64,000 bases of DNA, from contig NZ_JH711481.1 of the NCBI RefSeq assembly GCF_000269805.1, positions 1,104,569 through 1,168,568 of the forward strand. The letters are read 5' to 3'. The DNA comes from Actinomyces massiliensis 4401292. Its GTDB lineage: Bacteria > Actinomycetota > Actinomycetes > Actinomycetales > Actinomycetaceae. The notes below the pieces were generated by a model, which had not been told where the DNA came from, searched no databases, and saw only the letters and a program-made list of their open reading frames with translations. Shown in pieces: positions 27,670 to 37,241 of the stretch. The stretch's first letter is position 1. Each line of letters opens with the position of its first letter. A program made the translations under genes and the position numbers.

Positions 27670-29277
27670 ATGATGCGACGACCCTTGAATGAGGCAATCG
27701 CGGGCGCTCCCGCCGATACAGAGATCAGTTCCCGGCATGCCGGTGCGCGCGCCCGCTGGATATCCGTCTTCCTGGCGGCTGCGGCCGTGGAGGCGGTGAT
27801 CGTTCTGGCGTTCCTGGGCGCAACGCGCGCGGCCGTCATCGTTGCCCTCATCGCGCTCTCGGCCACGGCGCTGATGCTGATCACCGCGCCTCCTGCGAGC
27901 GCGGCGGTCGGCAGCGCCGAGGAGCTCGCATCCTCCCCCGCCAGAATTGCCCTCACCGGGGTCGCCCCCGTGCGCCTGCGCACGCGCGCGACCATGGCGG
28001 TCGGCGGGCCGCGGGATCGCTCCGCCCGCGCCCGGGCCGCGTCGTCGTGGAGCATGCTGCAGGCCATGTCGCCCGCCATCCTCCTGGGGGCCGGCTACCC
28101 GATCGTGGGCTCCCAACTCGGCAGCCACAGCATCGGGGGCATTCCTCTGTTCTCCTTGGTCGTCAGCGTCTCCGTGGCCGTGCCGTGGCTCAGCCAGGTC
28201 GCCGGCACGCCCGTTTACCGGCTCATCGGCGACGTCCCGTACAGGGGCGACGACGGCGCCGCCCGCCGCTTCGCGCGCATGTGGCCGGCTCTGCTCGTGC
28301 TGATCGCGCCCCCGGTCCTGGTGGTGACCGCCCTGGTCGCGGTCACCACCGGCTGGTCGGCGACGGCGCTGGGCGCCCATGTCGTGCTGACACTGGTGAA
28401 CATGCTCTTCGTCCAGTCCCTCGTCGTCGCCGACATCGCGGGCAGTCGCGGGCGCTGGGCTCTCGGCTGGGTCGCCTACGCGGTCGCACTGCTGGCCGCG
28501 CCCACGATCTGGTTCCTGCCGCCGTTGGCGGGCCTGGTGAGTCAGATGCTTCTCATGGGGCGGGCGCTGGGCGGTCTCATCCATCCTGTGGGGGTGCCCA
28601 TGCGGTCCTTCACCGCCGACACCGCTCGAGGACTCGTTCTGGGCGGCGTCCTGTGGTCGGACAAGCTCCTCCTGTTCCTGGTCAACGGGACGAACTTCGA
28701 TATCGCCACCGTCTACCTCTGCCTCCAGCCCGCAGTGGTCGCCTACTCCTACTACTTCGCGATCACCGCGCCCAGCATCAACCGCGCCGTCGCGCGTTTC
28801 CGCATCCAGCTCGCCGACTCGAGCATGAACAGGCTGCGCGATCAGGGGCGTTTCCTGCACGGGACCGTGAGCGCCTCACTGCGGCGCACGACCGTCGTGG
28901 GCATCGTGAGCGTGGGCATCGCCGTTCTCGTGGCCGCTCTGCTGGACGGGGGCGGGGAGTCCACCTGGACGCTGAGCGCCTCCGGAGTGCTCACGGTGAC
29001 CGTGATCGCCGGCGCCAGCCTGCTCTTGACCCTGCTCACGCTTCTGGCCTACGAGATCGAGCACGTCGGGGACCGTACCGCCGCCATTGTGCTGTCGGGG
29101 GCCCACCTGGCCGCCGCGCTGCTCCTGTTCATCGGCCTCGGCACGATCCCCGTGCGAGCGTACGCCGCCGTCGGTATCGTTGACCTGGCTCTGGTAGCGG
29201 TGGCGGTGGCCGTGTACCGGTCCCGGTGGAGCTCACCGGAGTACGCGTTCTTCTGGGGGAAGGCACTATCGTGGTAG
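27670..29277 (+). CDS. PelG-like polysaccharide transporter (12 TM)
   Basis: 535 residues, about 12 membrane helices in a MOP-exporter-like arrangement. Cytoplasmic stretches such as RAVARFRIQLADSSMNRLRDQ, and VLWSDKLLLFLVNGTNFDIA in the helical part, recall PelG. The identification is strengthened by the next gene, a PelF-like glycosyltransferase that overlaps it by 7 bp. PelF and PelG are the cytoplasmic synthase and membrane exporter of the cationic exopolysaccharide Pel. ATG 27670 or 27673 has no clear Shine-Dalgarno. A 10-codon frame (27660-27692) overlaps the start and may be a leader peptide. Confidence 0.75.
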   Translation: MMRRPLNEAIAGAPADTEISSRHAGARARWISVFLAAAAVEAVIVLAFLGATRAAVIVALIALSATALMLITAPPASAAVGSAEELASSPARIALTGVAPVRLRTRATMAVGGPRDRSARARAASSWSMLQAMSPAILLGAGYPIVGSQLGSHSIGGIPLFSLVVSVSVAVPWLSQVAGTPVYRLIGDVPYRGDDGAARRFARMWPALLVLIAPPVLVVTALVAVTTGWSATALGAHVVLTLVNMLFVQSLVVADIAGSRGRWALGWVAYAVALLAAPTIWFLPPLAGLVSQMLLMGRALGGLIHPVGVPMRSFTADTARGLVLGGVLWSDKLLLFLVNGTNFDIATVYLCLQPAVVAYSYYFAITAPSINRAVARFRIQLADSSMNRLRDQGRFLHGTVSASLRRTTVVGIVSVGIAVLVAALLDGGGESTWTLSASGVLTVTVIAGASLLLTLLTLLAYEIEHVGDRTAAIVLSGAHLAAALLLFIGLGTIPVRAYAAVGIVDLALVAVAVAVYRSRWSSPEYAFFWGKALSW

Positions 29278-31268
29278 GCAGCGCGGGCGGCAACCAGGGG
29301 GGTGCGCCCCGCGGCTACGGGTACCCGGCTCCCGCCACCGGTGAGGGCGGTGACACCATCCACCCCGATGGAGTTCCCCTGGACGGCTCCTACGAGGATG
29401 TCGACGTGGCCATTGTCATGGAGTCCACCTACCCGTACCTGAAGGGCGGGGTGAGCGCGGTCATCCACGACATCGTCACCGGCAACCCCGACCTCACATT
29501 CGGCATCATTCACATCGCCTGGTCCTCGACTTCTCCGCTGACCGACCTCTATCACATGCCCGACAATGTGGCGTGGGTGCGGGTGCTCTACCTGTCGATG
29601 GACGAGCACGAGGAATTCCTGCGCACCAGGCCGCAGGTTCTTCGCATGGGTAAGCGGGGACGCCGGGCCCTGGCCGAGAGACTCGTCGCCGCCCTGCGCT
29701 CGCTGGCCGAGGACGCGGACAGCGAGCCGGTGTGGGACCTCATCGCCGATGGCATGGCCGCCTCGACCCGCCGCTACCCGCTGTGGGCCCTGCTCGGCAC
29801 CCGGGAGTTCATGGAGGTCTATCGCGACTCCATGCCGGGCCTGGGCATGAGCATGGCCGACCTGTTCTGGCTACTGCGCGACTTCTTCTCCCTCGCCTAT
29901 GCGGTGCTGTCCGAAACCATGCCGCGAGCCGCCGTCTACCACGCTCACACCACCGGCTACGCCGCGCTTCTGGCCGCCAACGCGGCCCGTGAGCATGGCA
30001 CCTCCTACCTGCTCACCGAGCACAATCTCTACGTGCGCGACACCGTCAACACGCTCCTGGACCGCCGGATGGACCAGATCGTCACGCTGACGGACTACCG
30101 GTTCTTCGACGTCACGCCGCGTGAGCGCATGTGGATGGCCTGGTGGCTGGAGATGGGGCGCATGTGCTATCCGGGCGCCTATGCCACCACCTACCTCTAC
30201 CCGGCCGCCATCGAGGAGGCCCGGGCGCTGGGCGGCGACCCCTCCAAGGCCATCGTCATCCCCAACGGGATCTCCATCGAGGAGTTCGACGCCGCTTTCG
30301 CGACGCGGCGCCAGAAGACCGGGCGGATCCGCGCCGAGGGCGCGGGCAACCATCTGTGGCGACTCGCTTACATCGCCCGCGTGGTTCCCATCAAGGGGCT
30401 CATGGATCTCATCGAGTCGATACGGATCCTGCGCGAGCGGGGCCGCTCGATCCACCTGGACGTATGCGGTCCGACCGAGCACGTGCCCGAGTACTACGAG
30501 CGCTGCCGGAAGCGCATCGCCGAGCTCGGCCTGGAGGACACCATCACCATCCGCGGCACGGTCAAGGTCCGCCAATGGCTCACCGAGTTCGACCTCTTCC
30601 TCCTGCCGTCCTACAACGAGGGATTGCCCGTCGTGTCCCTGGAGACCATGGGGGCCGGCATTCCCACTGTGAGCACCGACGTCGGGGCCGTGCGCACCGT
30701 GGTGGAGGATCGGATCGTGGGGCCGGACTCCAGGGCCTGGGGGCCGTGCGGCCTGGTCATCGCGCCGGGGGATCCCACGATCATGGCGGACGGCGTGGAT
30801 CGGATCATCGGGGACATCGACCTGTACGAGAACCTGAGCCTGGCCGCCAGGGGCAGAGCGGAGGCCGCATACGACCTTCGTCGTGTCAACGCCGCCTACA
30901 ACGACCTCTATCGGCGGGGCGGTGCTGGTCGCGTGGGCGCCGAACGGAGAAGCGCTGCCGCGTCGCGAGCTGCCAGGACCGGGCCGCCGACGGCGCCCCA
31001 GCCCGCCGCGGGCTCGCCTCCCACGGGTCCTCCTCGGCCGGCTGCTGCGGGTGGAGCTCACGCAGCGGGGGCGCCTCGTCCCATGACTACTGCCGAGCCG
31101 GCTGCCGCGGCCCGTCCCGCCGGCGCGCATGCCGCGGGTGCGGCCCGCCCCGCCGGGGCGCATGCTGCGAGCGCGGCCCGTCCCGCCGGAGCCCATGCTG
31201 CGAGCGCCGCTTATCCCGCCGGCGCTGCAGTTCCGCCGTCCGAGGCGCGGCCGGTGAGGCGATCATGA
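29271..31268 (+). CDS. PelF-like GT4 glycosyltransferase
   Basis: 665 residues. The N-terminal part VDVAIVMESTYPYLKGGVSA and the later LTEHNLYVRDTVN and VCGPTEHVPEYYERCR are characteristic of PelF. The GT-B C-domain has IARVVPIKG and the E-x7-E pair E450/E457 (NEGLPVVSLETMGAGIP). PelF uses a UDP-sugar to build Pel polysaccharide. Beyond residue 555 there is a low-complexity Ala/Pro/Gly tail with a 33-bp repeat coding A-H-A-A-S-A-A-R-P-A-G, absent from typical PelF. GTG 29271 is preceded by GGGGAAGG. Its stop overlaps the next start (ATGA). Confidence 0.88.
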   Translation: MVGSAGGNQGGAPRGYGYPAPATGEGGDTIHPDGVPLDGSYEDVDVAIVMESTYPYLKGGVSAVIHDIVTGNPDLTFGIIHIAWSSTSPLTDLYHMPDNVAWVRVLYLSMDEHEEFLRTRPQVLRMGKRGRRALAERLVAALRSLAEDADSEPVWDLIADGMAASTRRYPLWALLGTREFMEVYRDSMPGLGMSMADLFWLLRDFFSLAYAVLSETMPRAAVYHAHTTGYAALLAANAAREHGTSYLLTEHNLYVRDTVNTLLDRRMDQIVTLTDYRFFDVTPRERMWMAWWLEMGRMCYPGAYATTYLYPAAIEEARALGGDPSKAIVIPNGISIEEFDAAFATRRQKTGRIRAEGAGNHLWRLAYIARVVPIKGLMDLIESIRILRERGRSIHLDVCGPTEHVPEYYERCRKRIAELGLEDTITIRGTVKVRQWLTEFDLFLLPSYNEGLPVVSLETMGAGIPTVSTDVGAVRTVVEDRIVGPDSRAWGPCGLVIAPGDPTIMADGVDRIIGDIDLYENLSLAARGRAEAAYDLRRVNAAYNDLYRRGGAGRVGAERRSAAASRAARTGPPTAPQPAAGSPPTGPPRPAAAGGAHAAGAPRPMTTAEPAAAARPAGAHAAGAARPAGAHAASAARPAGAHAASAAYPAGAAVPPSEARPVRRS

Positions 31269-32602
31269 CGCCGAAGCGGGGATCGGGCGCCTGGATCCGC
31301 TACGGCGAGCGGCTGGCCGATGGCGAGATCGCCTTCGCCGCGGCCCACTACCGCACGGCGATCCTCCAGCCGTGGGAGACCGAGGCGGCGGCCCGGCTCA
31401 AGGACCTCCGCGATGACATGGTGATCCTCGCCTACCGGTGCCTGTCCTCGGCGCGCGACTTCGAGCCCGCCCACCGACGCGCCTCGGGCCTGGGCTTCGC
31501 CGAGGCTCAACGTCGCGGTTGGTTGGCGCGGCGCGCCTCCGGGCGGACTCTCGAGTGGAGCACCTATCCGGGCCACTACCAGATGAGGGTATGGGACGAG
31601 GCCTACCGGCGACGGTGGATCGAGCGGGTGCTGGAGGCCACCGCGGGCACCCCGTTCGACGGCATCATGGCGGACAACGACGTCTTCGACGACTACTACG
31701 GCCTCGACCTGCGCTCCCTGGCTCCCGATGACGCCGCCGCGCCCCACGACCTCGCCGGACTGCGCGCCGCCCTGGGTGATTTCGTCGATGACGTCGGGCG
31801 CTCCCTGACGGATGAGGGGCTGTTGCTCGTGCCCAATATCGCTGAGGCGCGCCGCGAGGCGGGCCGCTGGGAGCGTCACGCCGCCTGGGGCGGAGGCTTC
31901 GACGAATGCTGGCTCGGTTGGGGCGACAAGGCCCTGTTCGATGAGGAGACCGCGCTCGCGCAGGCGCCGCAGCTCGACGGACCGGGGCTGTGCATTGTGC
32001 GCACGCCATCGGGCGGGGTCGGTCCGCGCTTCGACCGCTCTGCGTCGGCCCTGTACGGGCTCGCCGCATTCTGGGTCTTCGGGGGCGGGCCCGACCATAT
32101 CGATGATTCGGCGGGTGACAGCGAGTCGGCCGGCTTGGCCGGCTCAGCCGGCTCAGCCGGCTCAGCTGACCCGGCCGGCCCGGTTAGCTCAGCCGGCCCA
32201 GCTGACCCGGCCGGCCCGGTTAGCTCAGTCGGCCCGGCCAGCCCTGCCGGCTCGGCCGAGGCGCGCTCACGGGCCGCCGGCGCGCTGCGGCTTCCGCGCG
32301 GCGCCGCCCTGCGCACCTATGCGGCTACGGGGGCGGACGACTATTCGCGAACTCCCTGGTTCCCCGCACTGGACGCCGACCTCGGCGCCCCTCTCGGCGA
32401 GGCCTCGAAGGAGGACGGCGTGTGGCGCCGCGACTTCGAGGGCGGAGTGGCCGCCGTCGTGCTGGGTGAGGGGCGGGGTGGCACCGTGCGTCTTCCCGCC
32501 GGTCTCAGAGCGCCGGGGCCGGCCGGCGATCCGGACGGCAGGGCACTGGGATCTGAGATGCCCCTGGCTGCTGGCAGTGGGATAATCGCCCTGCGTGCCT
32601 GA
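31265..32602 (+). CDS. Putative glycoside hydrolase, GH114/GHL15-like
   Basis: 445 residues. The TIM-barrel-like portion includes AILQPWETEAAARLKDLR, YQMRVWDEAYRRRWIERVLE, FDGIMADNDVFDDYYGLD and GGFDECWLGWGDKA, which resemble putative polysaccharide hydrolases of the GH114/GHL15 type. D and E residues in DGIMADND and DECW are candidate catalytic acids. In Pel systems a related hydrolase domain is part of PelA, so this may trim the polymer. There is no signal peptide. Residues about 285-330 are a repetitive A/G/P/S insertion from a 36-bp repeat. Translation is coupled to pelF (ATGA). Confidence 0.68.
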   Translation: MTPKRGSGAWIRYGERLADGEIAFAAAHYRTAILQPWETEAAARLKDLRDDMVILAYRCLSSARDFEPAHRRASGLGFAEAQRRGWLARRASGRTLEWSTYPGHYQMRVWDEAYRRRWIERVLEATAGTPFDGIMADNDVFDDYYGLDLRSLAPDDAAAPHDLAGLRAALGDFVDDVGRSLTDEGLLLVPNIAEARREAGRWERHAAWGGGFDECWLGWGDKALFDEETALAQAPQLDGPGLCIVRTPSGGVGPRFDRSASALYGLAAFWVFGGGPDHIDDSAGDSESAGLAGSAGSAGSADPAGPVSSAGPADPAGPVSSVGPASPAGSAEARSRAAGALRLPRGAALRTYAATGADDYSRTPWFPALDADLGAPLGEASKEDGVWRRDFEGGVAAVVLGEGRGGTVRLPAGLRAPGPAGDPDGRALGSEMPLAAGSGIIALRA

Positions 32603-32799
32603 GGCGCGCTCGGATTCGGCTCGCGCGAGATTCTTTAGGGACTAAGGTCCTGTCAAACGTCGGCCAGGTCGGGGAGATCATGGTGCCGCTTGCTCCCCTG
32701 AGAATCCCGCCGTCCCGTACAGCGCCCTCTCAGGCTGGAAGCGCGGCGTCCGCTTCGGGCGGCGCCGGTCACCCGCAGGGCTCAGGACAAGGACGACCT

Positions 32800-34209
32800 A
32801 TGGCACAGACCTCCCAGAACGGCGCGGTGGATCTCGCGCATAAGCCCACGATGAGTACGGCCCAGATCCTGCTGATGAACGTCGGTTTCTTCGGCATCCA
32901 GTACTCCTTCGGCATGCAGCAGAACATCATGTCGCCCATTTACCAGTTCCTCGGGGCCTCCCCCGACGAGCTGCCCATCCTCAACCTGGCCGGACCCGTC
33001 ACCGGTCTGCTCATCCAGCCGCTCATCGGGGCGCTGTCGGACCGGACCTGGAGCGATAAGTGGGGCCGCCGTAAGCCCTTCTTCCTGATCGGGGCCGTCG
33101 GCTGCTCCGTGTTCCTGTTCCTCATGCCCTTCGTCACCGCCGTGTGGATGGCGGTGCTGTGCCTGTGGCTGCTGGACGCCTCGAACAACACGGCCATGGA
33201 GCCCTACCGGGCCTTCATCGGCGACCGCGTGCCCGACAAGCAGCTCGCCAAGGGCTTCCTCGCCCAGTCCCTGTTCATCGGCGCCGGCTCGGCCCTGGCT
33301 GGCGGCACCCTCGCCGTCCTGGAGAAGATCCTGAAGGGCGCCACCGCCGCGGGCATCCCCTACTGGGTGTTCGGGGCCTTCATGGTGGGCTCGGTGTGCT
33401 CCATCGGCTCCGTGCTCATCTCGGTGCTCTCCACCAAGGAGCTGCCGCCCACGCCGGAGGACCGCGCCGAGCTCGAGCGCAAGAAGAGGGAGGAGGGCCC
33501 CTTCGGCTTCCTCAAGGACATCGGCGTCGCCATTGTCGAGATGCCCCGCGGCCTGAAGAAGATGGCCCTCGTCTACCTCTTCCAGTGGTACGCCATGAAC
33601 GTCTTCTGGCAGTACCTCGGGCTCATGTGCGCCGTCGCCTACTTCGGCGTCAATCTCGAGGAGGCCGGCTACGCCGAGACCGATGCCTTCAGTGACGCCT
33701 CGGGCTTCGCCACCGGCCTCATGGTCGTCTACTACATCGCCTGCACGATCGTGGCCCTCTTCCTGGCGCGGCTGGCCAACAAGGTCGGCCCCAAGCACGT
33801 CCACACCGCGGCCCTCTTCCTGGCCGCCATCTGCCTCTACCTGCTGACCCACATCGGCGGCCCCGACAACACGACGGTCCTCTACCTGCCGATGATCGGC
33901 ATTGGTGTGGCCTGGGCCTCAATCGTGGGCATACCCTACGTTATGGCCACCGAGATGATCCGCAAGGAGCGCCGGGGCGTCTACATGGGCGTCATCAACA
34001 TGATGATCGTCGTCCCCCAGCTCCTTCAGACCCTCACCTTCGGCTTCATCTACAAGAACCTGCTCGGCAACCACCCTGTCAACGCCCTGCTCTTCGTCGC
34101 AGTCTTCCTCGTCATCGCCGGCCTGCTCATCGAGTGGATCGACACCGACAAGGACGCGGACCCGCTGGTGCGTGCCGCCATCACCACGACCGAGACCGCC
34201 GTCGCCTGA
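32800..34209 (+). CDS. MFS sugar symporter (SLC45/GPH-like)
   Basis: 469 residues with 12 hydrophobic segments. The N-terminal GFFGIQYSFGMQQNIMSPIY, the loop GALSDRTWSDKWGRRKPFF and the repeat DASNNTAMEPYRAFIGDRVP match disaccharide:cation symporters of the SLC45/SUC type. The substrate is probably sucrose, maltose or a related glucoside; this is inference. ATG 32800 (MAQTSQNGAVDL) is preferred over upstream in-frame starts because the 40 extra residues are low complexity. The universal stress gene follows after 28 bp. Confidence 0.85.
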   Translation: MAQTSQNGAVDLAHKPTMSTAQILLMNVGFFGIQYSFGMQQNIMSPIYQFLGASPDELPILNLAGPVTGLLIQPLIGALSDRTWSDKWGRRKPFFLIGAVGCSVFLFLMPFVTAVWMAVLCLWLLDASNNTAMEPYRAFIGDRVPDKQLAKGFLAQSLFIGAGSALAGGTLAVLEKILKGATAAGIPYWVFGAFMVGSVCSIGSVLISVLSTKELPPTPEDRAELERKKREEGPFGFLKDIGVAIVEMPRGLKKMALVYLFQWYAMNVFWQYLGLMCAVAYFGVNLEEAGYAETDAFSDASGFATGLMVVYYIACTIVALFLARLANKVGPKHVHTAALFLAAICLYLLTHIGGPDNTTVLYLPMIGIGVAWASIVGIPYVMATEMIRKERRGVYMGVINMMIVVPQLLQTLTFGFIYKNLLGNHPVNALLFVAVFLVIAGLLIEWIDTDKDADPLVRAAITTTETAVA

Positions 34210-34237
34210 GCGGGCGCCACACGAAAGGATGACATCC

Positions 34238-34693
34238 GTGACCTACAGCACCATAGTCGCCGGAGTCGGAAACCTTGAGGAGAACACGCACGTCATCGAC
34301 CGGGCCTGTGAGATGGCGCGCCTGTGCGATGCCACGCTGCTTCTCGTCGCCGGTTTCGACCCCGTCTCAGCCCGGGATAAAGCCCGCCTCGCCGGCCCCG
34401 CGCAGGTCGCCGATGTGCGCGTGGCCGAGGTCCAGCTGACCGAGGACGAGGCCTACGCCGTCGTCGAGAGGGCGCGCGACATCGCCGTCGAGCGCGGCGT
34501 CGGCCTCGCCCAGGGCGTCGTCGTCGAGGGGACGGCGGTCTCCGCTGTAACTCTTGTCACGCTGGAGGCCGAGGCGGACCTCGTCGTCGTCAGCTCCCAG
34601 GGCGTGGACTCCCTGCTCGGTCGCATCTTCGGTGCCGTGTCCGTCCAGGTGCTGCGCAAGGCGCAGTGCGACGTCCTCGTTGTTGTTCCCTAG
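34238..34693 (+). CDS. Universal stress protein (UspA domain)
   Basis: 151 residues, one Usp domain. The start YSTIVAGVG and the C-terminal VVVSSQGVDSLLGRIFGAVS, then VLRKAQCDVLVVVP, are typical, although the ATP-binding G-x2-G-x9-G-S/T motif is altered (QGVDSLLGRIFGAVS keeps the spacing only partly). GTG 34238 is chosen for the GAAAGGA site 8 bp upstream. Probably co-transcribed with the symporter. Confidence 0.9.
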   Translation: MTYSTIVAGVGNLEENTHVIDRACEMARLCDATLLLVAGFDPVSARDKARLAGPAQVADVRVAEVQLTEDEAYAVVERARDIAVERGVGLAQGVVVEGTAVSAVTLVTLEAEADLVVVSSQGVDSLLGRIFGAVSVQVLRKAQCDVLVVVP

Positions 34694-34766
34694 ACGCCGG
34701 ATAGGGGCAGGATAGGCGCCGGGCCTGCTCGCCGGAGTCGCGCGTCGGATCCTGTGCGATCGGACC

Positions 34767-34812
34767 AGCGGCGGACGCTCGCCATGCGGAAGTGTGGGGA
34801 GCGTCCGCCGCT
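34767..34812 (+). terminator. Strong hairpin after the universal stress gene
   Basis: AGCGGCGGACGCTC (34767-34780) pairs perfectly with GAGCGTCCGCCGCT (34799-34812), followed by ACTGTTTT. Stem of 14 bp with a short T-run: a likely intrinsic terminator. Confidence 0.75.
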
Positions 34813-34965
34813 ACTGTTTTCAACAGTTGCTGCACCCCTGTGGTGCCTGAGGCCGTGCTGGACGCGTGGTGGCGCAGCGCCTGCCGGGAGGCCGCGCGCG
34901 CCGACCCGCTCCAGGGCGCGGCGCTCGGCGTTCCCTGAATCCCCTCCCCTCGACGTCGGCCGCTC

Positions 34966-34998
34966 ATGCCCGCCGAGCTCCACGGCATCGGCGGGCAT
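34966..34998. other. Hairpin upstream of the transporter pseudogene
   Basis: ATGCCCGCCGA (34966-34976) pairs perfectly with TCGGCGGGCAT (34988-34998), loop 11 nt, 50 bp before the pseudogene start. The 34694-35048 gap otherwise holds the terminator at 34767 and nothing recognised as a gene. Confidence 0.5.
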
Positions 34999-35048
34999 TG
35001 AAGCACGAGGGGCCCTGGCTCCAGGGGGTGCGCGAGGACCGGAACGCA

Positions 35049-36948
35049 ATGGACTGCACGTCCACCACGCGGGACGAACGACTCGACAGGCGCTCATCCG
35101 GGCACGGCATTGGGCTGGCGCGCGCGGAGCGCGAGGTCGAGCGGATCCGCCGGGAGCAACGACGGCTGGCGTGGATGCGGCGACGTCGCCGGTTGCGCGC
35201 GGATGACGTCACCGTCGTCGAGGAGTCGGCGCTCCGCAGGGCGATCATGGGCTCGGTCGTCGGCAACATCATGGAGTGGGTGGTACGACGTCGGCGTCTA
35301 CGCCTACGTCGTCGTCCTGATCGGCAGGGCCTTCCTGCCCTCCGCGTCCCCCTCGGCCCAGACCTTGTCCGTCCTGGGCGTCTTCGCCGTCACCTTCGTG
35401 GCCCGACCGCTGGGCGGGGTGATCCTGGGGCGGCTCGGCGACCGCCTCGGCCGCAAGAAGGTCCTCGCCTTCACCCTCATGATGATGGCGCTGGCGACCT
35501 TCGGAATCGGTGCACTGCCGCCCGCTTCCGTGCTCGGCATCTAGGCGCCCATCCTGCTTATCTGCCTCAAGCTCGTTCAGGGCTTCTCCACCGGTGGCGA
35601 GTACGCGGGCGCTACGACCTTCGTCACCGAGTACGCCCCCGACAAGCGGCGCGGCTTCTACGCGGCCATGCTCGACTGGGGCTCGTACGTGGGCAACGCC
35701 CTGGGCGCGGGCTTCGTCACGGCCCTCATGCTGACGCTCCCCGCTGATGTCATGGAGACCTGGGGATGGCGACTGCCCTTCCTCATCGCCCTGCCCATGG
35801 GCGGCATCGCCCTCTATCTGCGAACCCGTATCGAGGACACGCCCGCCTTCCGCGATGCGCAGGCCGAGAGCGATGACGAGGAGCCCGCCGACCTGGCCGC
35901 CGCCGAGACCGACATCATGCTGCCCGAGGAGGGCCCGCTGGGGGTCTGGGACATGCTGCGCACCTACTGGCGCGAGCTCCTCATCGCCATTGTGCTGGTT
36001 ACCGGGGCCAACACGGTGGGTTACGCCCTGACCTCCTACATGCCGACCTACCTGACGACGACCCTGGGTTACGACGCTGAGCACGGCCCGCTGCTCACTC
36101 TGCCGATCCTGGTACTCGTCGCCTTCCTCGTGCCGACGATGGGCTGGGTCTCGGATCACCTGGGGCGCAAGCCGGTCCTCTTCTCGGCGGCGCTGAGCAC
36201 CGTCGTCCTGGCCGTGCCGTCCTTCCTGCTCATGGAGCACGGAGAGCTGTGGTCGACTCTGCTGGGCCTGACCCTGTTCGCCTACCCGACGGCCGCCTAC
36301 GTCGGCAACCTGGCCTCCTCCCTGCCCGCGCTGTTCCCGACGGCCTCGCGCTACGGCGGCATGGGCATCTCCTACAACGTCGCCGTGGCGCTCTTCGGCG
36401 GTACCGCCGCCTTCATCATGGAGGCGCTGGTCACCTACACCGGAAGCAAGCTCGCGCCCGCCTTCTGGCTCATGGGGACCTCCGGCGCCGCCTTCATCGC
36501 GCTGTTCAAGCTGCGTGAGACCGCGCGGCGCCCGTTGCCCGGCTCCATGCCGTCGGTCGCCTCCCAGGAGGAGGTCGTCGAGCTCGTCGAGACCCAGGAG
36601 GACAACCCCGACCTGGACGTTGAGGAGATCTTCGCCGTCGCTCCGGCGCACCTGGTGGACACCGAGCCGACCGTCGCCGAGGCGCAGGCCGAGGTCGAGG
36701 TCGCCCTGGCCAATGAGGCCGAGGCGCGCGAGCACCTGGAGCGGGCCGAGCGGGCAACCGCCGCGGCGCAGCAGGCCGTGGCCGCCGCCCAGAAGCGTGA
36801 GGACGTCTCCGGGAACGTCACGTACCTCTCCCAGGGGTCGGCCGCCGCCTAGGAGCGTGAGGAGCACGAGTCCGAGTCTGACGAGGCGGACGAGGCGGAC
36901 GAGGCGGACGAGGGCGACCGGGCCGGTGAGGCTGACGGGGACGCTTAA
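35049..36948 (+). pseudogene. MHS/ProP-type MFS transporter, broken by frameshift and amber codons
   Basis: The product would be a metabolite:H+ symporter. Frame one codes MDCTSTTRDERLDRR to GSVVGNIMEW; the family continuation YDVGVYAYVVVLIG then lies in the +1 frame because GTGG is duplicated at about 35278-35283. The second frame meets TAG at 35542-35544 inside VLGI-APILL, where a tryptophan is expected (TGG to TAG). The remainder (LVQGFSTGGEYAGATTF, 12-TM C-half, a long acidic coiled tail) is intact to TAG at 36850. In frame past this TAG the sequence still codes an acidic E-R-E-E-H-E-S-E-S-D-E tail ending at TAA 36946, so this amber may also be secondary. No product expected unless there is sequencing error or suppression. 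Confidence 0.85.
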
Positions 36949-36988
36949 GGCAGCGGCCGGCCCTGCGACCCCTCCCGCTCCCGTCTGA

Positions 36989-37047
36989 ATAGACATTTTC
37001 GGACGAGACCGACGGTGACACCGTCGGTCTCGTCCGAAAATGTCTAT
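36989..37047. terminator. Perfect 28-bp inverted repeat with 3-nt loop
   Basis: The left arm 36989-37016 begins ATAGACATTTTCGGACGAGA and the right arm 37020-37047 is its exact complement, separated by GAC. Because the arm carries an A/T-rich outer part, it can act as a terminator in both directions. It is unusually long and perfect. Confidence 0.85.
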
Positions 37048-37152
37048 CTCGACGGAGCGCGGCGCGCTGGCACCGATGAGTGCTGATTGAGTGGTATGAG
37101 CACTGATGAGTTTGGCCTAGGACTGAAGTCACACTAGAGTGCGGTGAGGAAC

Positions 37153-37168
37153 GACGCGTCGACGCGTC
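37153..37168. promoter_or_regulatory. Perfect 16-bp palindrome upstream of ppdK
   Basis: GACGCGTCGACGCGTC lies 73 bp before the ppdK start, in the only region that can carry its promoter. Candidate operator; the regulator is unknown. Confidence 0.4.
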
Positions 37169-37241
37169 ACGCCTGTATCAGGACGACCTGAGGCAGATCC
37201 GAGACAGATTCAGATCAGAATCAGAACAGAAAGAGGCATCG

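Noticed and set aside
35542-35544. Selenocysteine or pyrrolysine-type recoding at the amber codon
   Set aside because: The same gene also carries a 4-bp frameshift, and nothing recognisable as a recoding element is nearby; decay is simpler.
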